A stretch of 64,000 nucleotides of DNA from Microbacterium sorbitolivorans (lineage in GTDB: Bacteria; Actinomycetota; Actinomycetes; Actinomycetales; Microbacteriaceae). Numbering within the stretch: position 1 is the first letter of the stretch; each line of letters opens with the position of its first letter. The stretch spans positions 558,001 to 622,000 of the forward strand of contig NZ_KZ848473.1 in NCBI RefSeq assembly GCF_003327285.1, in the 5' to 3' direction. Both the position numbers and the translations under genes were made by a program. The notes beneath the pieces are model-generated. The model made no database searches. It worked only from the letters and a program-made list of their open reading frames with translations, and was not told where the DNA came from. Of this stretch, positions 1-13,469 are shown one piece after another.

Positions 1-310
1 GCCCATCGCGGCGGATCCGCCCGTGTCGGCCATCGCCCGCGTGGTGACGGAACACACGGGCATCGCGGGCGTCGAGAGCGTGGGTGAGATCACCTCCGCG
101 ATCGACGCGACGGCGTGGCCGATCGTGGCGCTCATCGCCTCGCTCGTCGTGGCCGTCGGCGGCGCGCTCGCCCTCGTGACCGGGCCCGCGTGGCGCAAGG
201 GCACGAGCCGCTATGACGCGCCGAGCACATCGACCTCGGCGGGCGAAGGCCCGCTCGATGCGGTCGATTCGTGGGATCGTCTCACGCGCGGCGGCGACCC
301 GACGGATTAA
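1..310 (+). CDS. Trp biosynthesis-associated membrane protein, C-terminal part (cut by window edge)
   Basis: Only the last ~102 codons are present; the frame is already open at base 2 and ends in TAA at 308-310. One transmembrane helix is visible (WPIVALIASLVVAVGGALAL), followed by a polar cytoplasmic tail that ends SWDRLTRGGDPTD. That tail and the position just before trpC match the actinobacterial family of Trp biosynthesis-associated membrane proteins, usually encoded between trpE and trpC. Its molecular role is not established; membrane location is inferred from the helix. The GTG at 23 is an internal codon, not the start. Family assignment rests on tail, topology and context. Confidence 0.75.
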   Translation, partial: PIAADPPVSAIARVVTEHTGIAGVESVGEITSAIDATAWPIVALIASLVVAVGGALALVTGPAWRKGTSRYDAPSTSTSAGEGPLDAVDSWDRLTRGGDPTD

Positions 311-324
311 CCATCCGCATTCGA

Positions 325-330
325 TAGACT
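325..330 (+). promoter_or_regulatory. Candidate -10 element (TAGACT) of the small membrane protein and trpCBA
   Basis: TAGACT lies in the 57-base gap after the upstream membrane protein gene and leaves a leader of about 30 bases with an AGGAG ribosome binding site near 355. It would serve the HGxxPAAW gene and trpCBA in addition to any read-through from upstream trp genes. No clear -35 element was seen. Confidence 0.4.
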
Positions 331-367
331 GAACGTATTCCCTCTGGCAATCCTCAGGAGCAGTGCT

Positions 368-601
368 ATGACTTCTAATCCCATCGGTGACCCCGGCCAC
401 GGACACTCGCCGGCAGCCTGGACCGCTGTGCTGATCATGCTCATCGGCATCACCGCGGGTACCGTAGGCCTCTACATCGGTCAGCACGTTGTCGTGTACA
501 TCTCCGCTGCGATCGTCGTCCTGGGCCCGATCGTTGGCTTCATCGTCTCGAAGGCCGGCTACGGCGTGAACGGACCGAAGTTCCAGCCCAAGGGCCACTG
601 A
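368..601 (+). CDS. HGxxPAAW family small membrane protein
   Basis: A 77-residue protein with the family signature HGHSPAAWT near residues 11-19, then two hydrophobic helices (about 18-37 and 43-61) and a basic tail ending KFQPKGH. Families with this motif occur in Actinobacteria inside trp clusters; the function is unknown. An AGGAG ribosome binding site lies about 8 bases before ATG 368. The stop TGA (599-601) overlaps the trpC ATG at 601, so translational coupling with trpC is likely. The Trp link is by position only. Confidence 0.85.
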   Translation: MTSNPIGDPGHGHSPAAWTAVLIMLIGITAGTVGLYIGQHVVVYISAAIVVLGPIVGFIVSKAGYGVNGPKFQPKGH

Positions 602-1389
602 TGTCGCTCCTCGCCGACCTCACGGCCGGTGCGGTGGCGGACGCCGAGTCGCGCCGCGCGGAGCTCTCCCTCGCTGAGGTGGAGCGCCGCGCGGCCGCTC
701 AGTCTCCGGCCCTCGACGCCGTCTCGTTCCTCTCGCGCGGTGAGACAATCCGCGTGATCGCCGAGGTGAAGCGCGCGAGCCCCTCGCGCGGCGACCTCGC
801 CGAGATCCCGGATCCGGCGCTTCAGGCGGCACGCTACGAGCAAGGTGGCGCGAGCGCGATCAGCGTGCTGACGGAGGGGCGCCGCTTCAAGGGCTCGCTC
901 GCCGACCTCACGGCCGTCAAGCAGCAGGTGACCCTTCCGGTCCTGCGCAAGGACTTCATCGCGACGCCGTACCAGGTCGCCGAGGCCCGCGCCGCGGGCG
1001 CCGACCTCGTGCTCCTCATCGTCGCGGCGCTCGACCGCAAGACGATCGGCGAGCTGTACGCCCAGATCCGCGAGTTCGGCATGACACCGCTCGTCGAGGC
1101 CCACTCGGCCGACGAGGTGAAGATCGCCACCGACCTGGGTGCCCCCATTATCGGCGTGAACGCCCGCGACCTCAGTGACTTCACGCTCGACCGCGACCTC
1201 TTTGCGCGCCTCGCCCCCGGGATCCCGGACGGCACGATTCGCGTCGCGGAGTCGGCGGTTTCGACCCCCGACGACGTGGTGCACTACCGCCGAGGCGGCG
1301 CCGACGTCGTGCTCATCGGCGAGGCGCTCGTCACGGGCGACCCCGTCGCCACGCTCGACGCTTTCATTTCGGCGACGGAAGGAATCTGA
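601..1389 (+). CDS. trpC: Indole-3-glycerol phosphate synthase
   Basis: A 262-residue single-domain TIM barrel that converts carboxyphenylaminodeoxyribulose phosphate to indole-3-glycerol phosphate in tryptophan synthesis. Family motifs are visible: [12 protein letters not shown] with the substrate-contacting lysine, [22 protein letters not shown] and the phosphate-binding end [12 protein letters not shown] with IGEALV. Length is normal for the monofunctional enzyme. Start ATG overlaps the preceding stop and the stop TGA (1387-1389) overlaps the trpB ATG by one base, so the three trp genes are translationally coupled. It acts in the cytoplasm and hands its product to TrpA. Confidence 0.96.
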   Translation: MSLLADLTAGAVADAESRRAELSLAEVERRAAAQSPALDAVSFLSRGETIRVIAEVKRASPSRGDLAEIPDPALQAARYEQGGASAISVLTEGRRFKGSLADLTAVKQQVTLPVLRKDFIATPYQVAEARAAGADLVLLIVAALDRKTIGELYAQIREFGMTPLVEAHSADEVKIATDLGAPIIGVNARDLSDFTLDRDLFARLAPGIPDGTIRVAESAVSTPDDVVHYRRGGADVVLIGEALVTGDPVATLDAFISATEGI

Positions 1390-2597
1390 TGACCCTGCGC
1401 GAACAGCCCGGGCCGTTCTTCGGCGACTTCGGCGGACGCTACATGCCAGAGTCGCTCATCGCGGCCCTCGACGAGGTCACGGCGGCCCACGCCGAGGCCA
1501 TGGCCGACCCCGCGTTTCGCGCGGAGCTCGCCGGCCTCCTGACCGAGTACGCGGGGCGTCCCTCGCCGCTCACCGAGGTGAAGCGTTTCGCCGAGCATGC
1601 CGGTGGCGCGCGCATCTTCCTGAAGCGCGAGGACCTCAACCACACCGGTAGCCACAAGATCAACAACGTTCTCGGTCAGGCGCTGCTTACGAAGCGCCTC
1701 GGCAAGACGCGCGTGATCGCCGAGACGGGCGCGGGCCAGCACGGTGTCGCGACCGCGACGGCCGCGGCGCTCTTCGGCCTCGAGTGCACGATCTACATGG
1801 GCGAGGTCGACACCGAGCGCCAGGCCCTGAACGTGGCCCGCATGCGCCTCCTCGGCGCCGAGGTGATTTCGGTAAAGGTCGGCTCGCGCACGCTGAAGGA
1901 CGCGATCAACGAGGCCTTCCGCGACTGGGTCGCGACGGTCGATCGCACCAACTACGTCTTCGGCACCGCCTCGGGCCCGCACCCGTTCCCGGCGCTCGTG
2001 CGCGACTTCCAGAAGATCATCTCGGAGGAAGCCCGCGAGCAGGTCCTCGCGAAGACGGGCGCCCTGCCGAGCGCCGTCGTCGCCTGCGTGGGCGGTGGAT
2101 CCAACGCGATCGGCATGTTCGACGCGTTCATCGACGACGAGGGCGTCGCGCTCTACGGCGTCGAGGCCGCGGGCGATGGCGTCGACACCGACCGCCAGGC
2201 CGCGTCGATCGAGCGAGGACGCCCCGGCGTTCTCCACGGCGCGCGCACCTACGTGCTGCAGGACGAAGACGGCCAGACGATCGAGTCGCACTCGATCTCC
2301 GCCGGCCTCGACTACCCCGGCGTGGGTCCCGAGCACGCGTGGCTCGCCGACACCGGGCGCGCGAGCTACATCCCGGCGACCGACGACGAGGCGATGCAGG
2401 CGCTGCGGCTGCTGAGCGAGACCGAGGGCATCATCCCCGCGATTGAGTCGGCGCACGCCCTCGCCGGCGCCATTCGCCTGGGCCGCGAGCTTGGCCCGGA
2501 CGCCGTGATCGCGGTGTGCCTGTCGGGCCGCGGCGACAAGGACATGGACACGGCCGCGCGGTACTTCGGTCTCTACGACGGAGAGGACGCATCGTGA
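1389..2597 (+). CDS. trpB: Tryptophan synthase beta subunit
   Basis: A 402-residue fold-type II PLP enzyme that condenses indole with serine to give tryptophan. Visible features are the PLP lysine K90 in HTGSHKINN, the start [10 protein letters not shown] typical of TrpB1, the phosphate-binding loop [10 protein letters not shown], and the C-terminal [10 protein letters not shown]. It forms the alpha2-beta2 complex with TrpA, encoded directly downstream with a 4-base overlap (GTGA). Length and motif order are those of the standard TrpB1 type, not the stand-alone TrpB2 type. Confidence 0.97.
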   Translation: MTLREQPGPFFGDFGGRYMPESLIAALDEVTAAHAEAMADPAFRAELAGLLTEYAGRPSPLTEVKRFAEHAGGARIFLKREDLNHTGSHKINNVLGQALLTKRLGKTRVIAETGAGQHGVATATAAALFGLECTIYMGEVDTERQALNVARMRLLGAEVISVKVGSRTLKDAINEAFRDWVATVDRTNYVFGTASGPHPFPALVRDFQKIISEEAREQVLAKTGALPSAVVACVGGGSNAIGMFDAFIDDEGVALYGVEAAGDGVDTDRQAASIERGRPGVLHGARTYVLQDEDGQTIESHSISAGLDYPGVGPEHAWLADTGRASYIPATDDEAMQALRLLSETEGIIPAIESAHALAGAIRLGRELGPDAVIAVCLSGRGDKDMDTAARYFGLYDGEDAS

Positions 2598-3379
2598 CTT
2601 CCCGCGTCGAAATCGCCCTGGACCGCGCGAAGGACGCCGGTCGCACGGCGTTCATCGGCTACCTGCCCGCCGGGTACCCGGATCCGGACACCGCCGTCGA
2701 GGCGGCCGTCGCGCTCGCGGAGGCGGGCGCCGACGTGATCGAGCTCGGCCCGCCCTACAGCGACCCGGTCATGGATGGCCCGATCATCCAGGAGGCGACG
2801 AACCACGTCCTCGAGGCGGGTTTCCGCACGCGCGACCTGTTCCCGCTGATCCGGCGGATCACCGAGCGGACGGACGTTCCCGTGCTCGTTATGAGCTACT
2901 GGAATCTCATCGTGCAGTACGGCGTCGCCCGCTACGCCGCCGACCTCGCCGCTACAGGGGGAGCGGGCATCATCACGCCCGACATCACGCCCGACGCCGC
3001 GGACGAGTGGATCCGCGCCTCGGAGAAGCACGGTCTCGACCGCATCTTCCTCGCAGCCCCGACTTCGACCGACGAGCGCCTCGCGATGATCGCCTCGAAC
3101 TCGAGCGGCTTCGTCTACACGGTCTCGACCATGGGAATCACGGGCGAGCGCGCCGACCTCGACGAGGCGGCACGCACCCTGGTGGATCGCTTGCGCGCCG
3201 CGGGCGCCGAGCGGGCCTGCGTGGGTATCGGCGTGACGACGTCAGAGCACGTCTCGAACATTGCCGGCTACGCCGACGGCGCGATCGTCGGCACCGCCCT
3301 CGTGAAGGCGCTGCGCGACGGCGGCGTCGACGGGCTCGCCGCCAAGGCCCGCGAGTTGGTCGCCGGCACTCGACGTTAG
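2594..3379 (+). CDS. trpA: Tryptophan synthase alpha subunit
   Basis: A 261-residue TIM barrel that cleaves indole-3-glycerol phosphate to indole and glyceraldehyde 3-phosphate and channels indole to TrpB. The GTG at 2594 was chosen because it overlaps the trpB stop as GTGA and gives the usual N-terminus ([16 protein letters not shown]). Catalytic acids are visible in [15 protein letters not shown] (E50 and D61). The phosphate loop is represented by [11 protein letters not shown] and [10 protein letters not shown] short 6-bp hairpin without a T-run (3381-3396) follows, so read-through into lgt is possible. Confidence 0.96.
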   Translation: MTSRVEIALDRAKDAGRTAFIGYLPAGYPDPDTAVEAAVALAEAGADVIELGPPYSDPVMDGPIIQEATNHVLEAGFRTRDLFPLIRRITERTDVPVLVMSYWNLIVQYGVARYAADLAATGGAGIITPDITPDAADEWIRASEKHGLDRIFLAAPTSTDERLAMIASNSSGFVYTVSTMGITGERADLDEAARTLVDRLRAAGAERACVGIGVTTSEHVSNIAGYADGAIVGTALVKALRDGGVDGLAAKARELVAGTRR

Positions 3380-3428
3380 GGCCGCGTTCACGCGGCTCAT
3401 GAGAATCAGGATCTACACTTCAGAAATC

Positions 3429-4430
3429 ATGCTGTCTTTCCCTCCGCTCCCCGCGAGCATCCCCAGCCCGCCGATCTCTGAGTTCACGTTCGGCAGCCAG
3501 TGGACCATCTTCGGTTTCACGTTCGGCCCCTTCTCGATTCACATCTACGCGCTGTGCATCCTGGTGGGCATCGTCGCCGCGACGATCATCGCGAATCACC
3601 GCCTCTCGAAGCGCGGCGCCGAGCGTTGGGTCGTCATCGACATCGGACTGCCGGCCGTGGTGCTGGCCTTTATCGGCGCGCGTGCCTATCACGTTCTCAC
3701 GCACTGGGGCTTCTACTTCGAGCAGGGCCGCGAGTGGTGGAACCCGACGGTGCAGGACGCCGTGTGGAACATCTGGGACGGCGGCATCGCGATCTTCGGC
3801 GCGCTGCTCGGTGGTGGCCTCGGCGCCTGGCTCGGCTGCAAGTGGACGGGCGTGCGCTTCTCGGCGTTCGCCGACGCTCTCGCGCCCGGACTGATCCTCG
3901 CGCAGGCCTTCGGCCGCTTCGGCAACTGGTTCAACCAGGAGCTGTACGGCCTGCCCACCAACCTGCCGTGGGGCCTCGAGATCGACCCGTCGAATAGCGC
4001 GTTCCCCGCGGGCCTGCCCGACGACACGCTGTTCCACCCGACCTTCCTCTACGAGGTCATCTGGAACACGCTCGGTGCGCTCGCGCTCATCTGGCTCGGC
4101 CGTCGCGCGTCGATGCAGTGGGGCCGCCTCTTCGCGGTATACCTCATCTGGTACGGCGCCGGCCGCATCGTGTGGGAGTCGATTCGCGTCGACCCGAGCC
4201 AGGTGTACCTGGGCCTACGCGTCAACGTCTGGGCCGCGATTGCGTCTGTCATGCTCGGTGTCGTTATTCTGGTGGTACAGGCCCGCCACAAGGGGCTGGA
4301 GCCCAGTCCTTACACGGCGAAACATCTCCGTAACGTGAACGACATAAGCTCAGAAGACGAGTTCGTCGACGTCAGCGACCCCGCTGGCATCGAGGAGAAC
4401 GTCGAGCCGTCGCCGCAAACCGCGTCCTGA
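3429..4430 (+). CDS. lgt: Prolipoprotein diacylglyceryl transferase
   Basis: An integral membrane enzyme that moves diacylglyceryl from phosphatidylglycerol to the lipobox cysteine of prolipoproteins. The Lgt signature is present at about residues 157-177 ([19 protein letters not shown]), and seven hydrophobic helices can be traced. ATG 3429 gives 333 residues and the usual N-terminus [14 protein letters not shown]; an in-frame ATG at 3399 would add ten charged residues and is less likely. The acidic C-terminal tail ([14 protein letters not shown]...) is typical of actinobacterial Lgt. A lipoprotein substrate is encoded at 37.9-38.8 kb. Confidence 0.95.
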   Translation: MLSFPPLPASIPSPPISEFTFGSQWTIFGFTFGPFSIHIYALCILVGIVAATIIANHRLSKRGAERWVVIDIGLPAVVLAFIGARAYHVLTHWGFYFEQGREWWNPTVQDAVWNIWDGGIAIFGALLGGGLGAWLGCKWTGVRFSAFADALAPGLILAQAFGRFGNWFNQELYGLPTNLPWGLEIDPSNSAFPAGLPDDTLFHPTFLYEVIWNTLGALALIWLGRRASMQWGRLFAVYLIWYGAGRIVWESIRVDPSQVYLGLRVNVWAAIASVMLGVVILVVQARHKGLEPSPYTAKHLRNVNDISSEDEFVDVSDPAGIEENVEPSPQTAS

Positions 4431-4438
4431 CATCCTCA

Positions 4439-4530
4439 TCCTCGCTGAGAGGATACGGATTCTGCCGCAGAACGCGGCGTTCGGCCCCCGGACATTCCGT
4501 CCGGGGGCCTTCCGTATCCACGAGTGAAGG
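4439..4530 (+). promoter_or_regulatory. Structured gltB leader: three-way junction with a competing hairpin
   Basis: GGATACGGA (4451-4459) pairs perfectly with TCCGTATCC (4511-4519) and encloses two hairpins: GCCGC/GCGGC (4464-4478) and an 11-bp stem GGCCCCCGGAC/GTCCGGGGGCC (4483-4509). TCCTC (4439-4443) can instead pair with GAGGA (4449-4453), competing for the outer strand. The gltB ribosome binding site GAAGGA starts 7 bases after the outer stem. No T-run follows, so this is not a plain terminator. Confidence 0.5.
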
Positions 4531-4537
4531 ATGTCTT

Positions 4538-10562
<6,025 letters not shown>

Positions 10563-10569
10563 GTCACTT

Positions 10570-10606
10570 GGGGGCCCGGCGCGCGTGGCGCGTCGGGCCC
10601 CCTTTT
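10570..10606 (+). terminator. Rho-independent terminator after gltD
   Basis: GGGGGCCCG (10570-10578) pairs with CGGGCCCCC (10594-10602), the intervening GCGCG/CGCG can extend the stem, and TTTT follows at 10603-10606. It lies eight bases after the gltD stop. Confidence 0.85.
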
Positions 10607-10611
10607 ACGCG

Positions 10612-10617
10612 TAGGCT
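10612..10617 (+). promoter_or_regulatory. Candidate -10 element (TAGGCT) for pyk
   Basis: TAGGCT follows the gltD terminator directly and would start a transcript near 10624, giving pyk a leader of about 110 bases. The motif matches the TAnnnT elements seen before many genes in this window. Confidence 0.45.
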
Positions 10618-10733
10618 GGAAGTGCGTCCGGAAATATCCGTTCCTTCATGCACGTGCGGTGCGGAAGCGAACGGCACGGACTCACACCGAAACCCATGGG
10701 CACCCCATGCCCGTCAGTGCGGAAGGTAATCAG

Positions 10734-12176
10734 GTGAGACGAGCCAAGATCGTCGCGACCCTCGGGCCGGCGACCTCGACCAAAGAAACAGTGCGGGAGC
10801 TGATTGACGCGGGACTTGACGTCGCGCGCTTCAACCTCAGTCACGGCGACTACTCCGTGCACGACAATAACTTCGCGAACGTGCGCGCGGCAGCGGAAGA
10901 GGCGGGCAAGCCCGTCGCTATCCTCGCGGACCTCCAGGGTCCGAAGATCCGTCTGGCGACGTTCGCCGACGGACCGCACGAGCTTGCCGTTGACGACATC
11001 TTCAAGATCACGACGGAAGACGTCGTGGGTACGAAGGAGCTCGTCGGCACGACGTTCAAGGGCCTCGCAAACGACGTGGCGCCCGGCGACTTCCTGCTCA
11101 TCGACGATGGCAAGGTGCGCGTGCAGGTCGTCGAGACCGACGGTGTGACCGTGACGACGAAGGTTGTCGTCGGCGGCCCCGTGAGCAACAACAAGGGCAT
11201 CAACCTGCCCGGCGTGGCCGTGAACGTGCCCGCGCTCAGCGAGAAGGACGAAAACGACCTGCGCTGGGCGCTCCGCAAGGGTGCCGACATCATCGCGCTG
11301 TCGTTCGTGCGCGACGCGAAGGACGTGCAGCGCGCACACGTGATCATGGCCGAAGAGGGCCGTCGCATTCCGATCATCGCCAAGATCGAGAAGCCGCAGG
11401 CCGTTGACGCGCTCGAAGAGATCGTCGAGGCATTCGACGGCATCATGGTCGCCCGCGGCGACCTCGGCGTCGAGCTTCCGCTCGAGGCCGTGCCGATCGT
11501 GCAGAAGAAGGCCGTCGCCATCGCGCGTCGCCTCGCCAAGCCCGTCATCGTCGCGACGCAGATGCTCGAGTCGATGATCTCGAACCCGGTGCCGACGCGC
11601 GCCGAGACGAGCGACGTCGCGAACGCCGTCCTCGACGGCGCCGACGCGGTCATGCTCTCGGGCGAGACCAGCGTGGGCAAGTACCCCGCCGTCACGGTGC
11701 AGACCATGGCTCGCATCGTCGAGTCGACGGAAGACCACGGCCTCGAGCGCATCGAGCCGCTGACGTCGAAGCCCCGCACGCAGGGCGGCGCCCTGACGGT
11801 CGCGGCCGTCGAGGTCGCCGACTTCGTCGACGCGAAGTATCTTTGCATCTTCACGCAGACGGGCGACTCGGCGCGCCGCATGTCGCGCCTTCGCCCCTCG
11901 CGCCCGATGATTGCGTTCACGCTGGCGGAGGAGACCCGCCGCCGCATGCAGCTCACCTGGGGCATCCGTTCGGCGATCGTCGAGCACGTCGAGCACACCG
12001 ACCGCATGTTCGTGCAGGTTGACGAGTACCTCCTGTCGAACGAGCTGGCTCAGATCGGCGACAAGGTCATCGTCATCTCCGGTTCCCCTCCCGGAATCGC
12101 GGGTTCGACGAACGACCTCCGCGTGCACCGCGTGGGCGACGCCATGAACGGCGCCGCACCTGCGTATCAGCAGTAA
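10734..12176 (+). CDS. pyk: Pyruvate kinase
   Basis: A 480-residue glycolytic enzyme that makes pyruvate and ATP from phosphoenolpyruvate and ADP. GTG 10734 is preferred: it has GGAAGG seven bases upstream and starts at the conserved RRAKIVATLGPATS; an upstream in-frame ATG at 10659 would add 25 non-conserved residues. The signature IAKIEKPQAVDALEEIV holds the catalytic lysine, and VARGDLGVELPLE and ATQMLESMI follow. The C-terminal allosteric domain (TQTGDSARRMSRLRPSRP) is intact. It is a single-gene unit between the gltD terminator and tRNA-Leu. Confidence 0.97.
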   Translation: MRRAKIVATLGPATSTKETVRELIDAGLDVARFNLSHGDYSVHDNNFANVRAAAEEAGKPVAILADLQGPKIRLATFADGPHELAVDDIFKITTEDVVGTKELVGTTFKGLANDVAPGDFLLIDDGKVRVQVVETDGVTVTTKVVVGGPVSNNKGINLPGVAVNVPALSEKDENDLRWALRKGADIIALSFVRDAKDVQRAHVIMAEEGRRIPIIAKIEKPQAVDALEEIVEAFDGIMVARGDLGVELPLEAVPIVQKKAVAIARRLAKPVIVATQMLESMISNPVPTRAETSDVANAVLDGADAVMLSGETSVGKYPAVTVQTMARIVESTEDHGLERIEPLTSKPRTQGGALTVAAVEVADFVDAKYLCIFTQTGDSARRMSRLRPSRPMIAFTLAEETRRRMQLTWGIRSAIVEHVEHTDRMFVQVDEYLLSNELAQIGDKVIVISGSPPGIAGSTNDLRVHRVGDAMNGAAPAYQQ

Positions 12177-12204
12177 CGCGGAGTGTCGCAGGATGGCAAT
12201 CCGG

Positions 12205-12210
12205 TAGGCT
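12205..12210 (+). promoter_or_regulatory. Candidate -10 element (TAGGCT) for tRNA-Leu
   Basis: TAGGCT ends 10 bases before the mature tRNA 5' end in the 44-base gap after pyk. No convincing -35 was found. Confidence 0.4.
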
Positions 12211-12220
12211 TGTCATTCTG

Positions 12221-12302
12221 GCCGGTGTGGCGGAATGGTAGACGCGACGCACTCAAAATGCGTTGTCCACAGGGCGTGCGAGTTCGAGTCTCGCCACCGG
12301 CA
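12221..12302 (+). tRNA. tRNA-Leu (anticodon CAA)
   Basis: The acceptor arm GCCGGTG pairs with CACCGGC (12295-12301) and A is the discriminator base. The anticodon stem ACGCA/TGCGT encloses loop CTCAAAA, giving anticodon CAA for UUG codons. A long variable arm, as in class II tRNAs, precedes the T arm GTTCGAGTC. CCA is not encoded. A T-run at 12304-12309 follows and may help end transcription. Confidence 0.95.
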
Positions 12303-12337
12303 CGTTTTTTACGAGTTTGAATCCTAGGATGGATGAC

Positions 12338-12952
12338 GTGAGCGAAGAGCAGAAACAGAACGTCGAGTCCGCACCGCGTCGTGTGGTGGTTGCAGAAGAC
12401 GAGTCCCTCATTCGGATGGACATCGTCGAGATCCTGCGCGACAACGGCTACGAGGTCGTCGGTGAGGCGGGCGACGGCGAGACCGCAGTGCAGCTGGCAA
12501 CCGAGCTCCGCCCGGATCTCGTGGTGATGGACGTTAAGATGCCGCAGCTCGATGGCATCAGCGCCGCCGAGCAGCTCAGCCGCGACAACATCGCTCCCGT
12601 CGTGCTTCTCACGGCCTTCAGCCAGAAGGAGCTCGTCGAGCGCGCGACCGAGGCGGGCGCACTCGCCTACGTCGTGAAGCCGTTCACGCCGAACGACCTG
12701 CTCCCGGCGATCGAGATCGCGCTTGCGCGTCACGACCAGATCATCACGCTCGAGGCCGAGGTCGCCGACATGGTCGAGCGCTTCGAGACCCGCAAGCTCG
12801 TCGACCGCGCCAAGGGCCTGCTCAACGAGAAGATGGGCCTCTCGGAGCCCGAGGCGTTCCGCTGGATCCAGAAGGCATCCATGGACCGCCGCCTGACGAT
12901 GCAGGACGTCGCCAAAGCCATCATCGAACAGTTGAGTCCTAAGAAGGGCTGA
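12338..12952 (+). CDS. pdtaR: ANTAR-domain response regulator, PdtaR type
   Basis: A 204-residue protein with an N-terminal receiver domain (phospho-acceptor D65 in VVMDVKMP, acidic pair ED near 20-21, lysine in VVKPFTP) and a C-terminal ANTAR RNA-binding domain (VDRAKGLLNEKMGLSEPEAF). ANTAR regulators bind dual stem-loops in nascent RNA and block termination. The match is to the mycobacterial PdtaR family, partner of the PdtaS kinase, which is not in this window. GTG 12338 has AGGA nine bases upstream; ATG 12329 in frame would place AGGA too close. A bidirectional terminator separates it from the convergent thioesterase gene. Confidence 0.92.
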   Translation: MSEEQKQNVESAPRRVVVAEDESLIRMDIVEILRDNGYEVVGEAGDGETAVQLATELRPDLVVMDVKMPQLDGISAAEQLSRDNIAPVVLLTAFSQKELVERATEAGALAYVVKPFTPNDLLPAIEIALARHDQIITLEAEVADMVERFETRKLVDRAKGLLNEKMGLSEPEAFRWIQKASMDRRLTMQDVAKAIIEQLSPKKG

Positions 12953-12966
12953 CGCCTTCGTGCGTT

Positions 12967-12999
12967 AAAGGGCGGATCCTCCTCGAGGATCCGCCCTTT
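12967..12999. terminator. Bidirectional terminator between pdtaR and the thioesterase gene
   Basis: AAAGGGCGGATCCT (12967-12980) and AGGATCCGCCCTTT (12986-12999) form a perfect 14-bp stem with loop CCTCG. T-rich flanks on both strands fit termination of both convergent genes. The stem contains GGATCC twice. Confidence 0.9.
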
Positions 13000-13008
13000 C
13001 GTGTTGTG

Positions 13009-13413
13009 TTAGCGCTGCTCGCGGATCGCGTTCGTGATCCGCACCGTCGAGCAGCGGCGACCGCTCTCGTCCGTCACGATGATCTCGTGCACCGTCATGG
13101 TGCGGCCGAGGTGGATTGCGGTGCACGTGCCCGTCACGAAGCCGGAGGTCGCCGACGCCGTGTGGGTCGCGTTGATGTCGACGCCGACGGCGTAGCGGCC
13201 GGGGCCGGCGTGCAGGTTCGCGGCCATCGACCCGAGCGACTCGCCGAGCACGACGTAGGCTCCGCCGTGCACGAGGCCGATCGGCTGAGTGTTTCCCTCG
13301 ACGGGCATCGTCGCCACGGCACGCTCGGCCGTGAACTCGGTCATCTCGATGCCCATGCGATCGGCGAGGGCCCCGAGCCCGCGCTCCTTCACCCATGCGA
13401 GTCCGTCGGTCAT
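13009..13413 (-). CDS. Hotdog-fold thioesterase (PaaI/YdiI family)
   Basis: A 134-residue single hotdog domain. The family motif GLVHGGAYVVLGESLGSMAA holds the catalytic acid (E in VLGES) and the glycine-rich turn, and VGVDINATH follows as in PaaI/YdiI enzymes. These hydrolyse acyl-CoA thioesters in the cytoplasm; the true substrate cannot be read from sequence. AGGAAGG lies about 8 bases before the start. It stands alone between pdtaR and polA, divergent from polA. Actinobacterial menaquinone-pathway DHNA-CoA thioesterase belongs to the same family and is a possible role. Confidence 0.85.
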   Translation of the reverse strand: MTDGLAWVKERGLGALADRMGIEMTEFTAERAVATMPVEGNTQPIGLVHGGAYVVLGESLGSMAANLHAGPGRYAVGVDINATHTASATSGFVTGTCTAIHLGRTMTVHEIIVTDESGRRCSTVRITNAIREQR

Positions 13414-13457
13414 ATGCCACGCCTTCCTAAAGAGGTGATTCTTGGGGTTGTCACGCC

Positions 13458-13463
13458 TACGCT
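13458..13463 (+). promoter_or_regulatory. Leaderless-type -10 element (TACGCT) of polA
   Basis: TACGCT ends six bases before the polA GTG at 13470, the spacing expected if transcription begins at the start codon. Confidence 0.45.
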
Positions 13464-13469
13464 GGAGGG

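Noticed and set aside
3381..3396. A trpA-lgt terminator (GCCGCG/CGCGGC hairpin)
   Set aside because: The stem is only six pairs and no T-run follows, so it was not called as a terminator.
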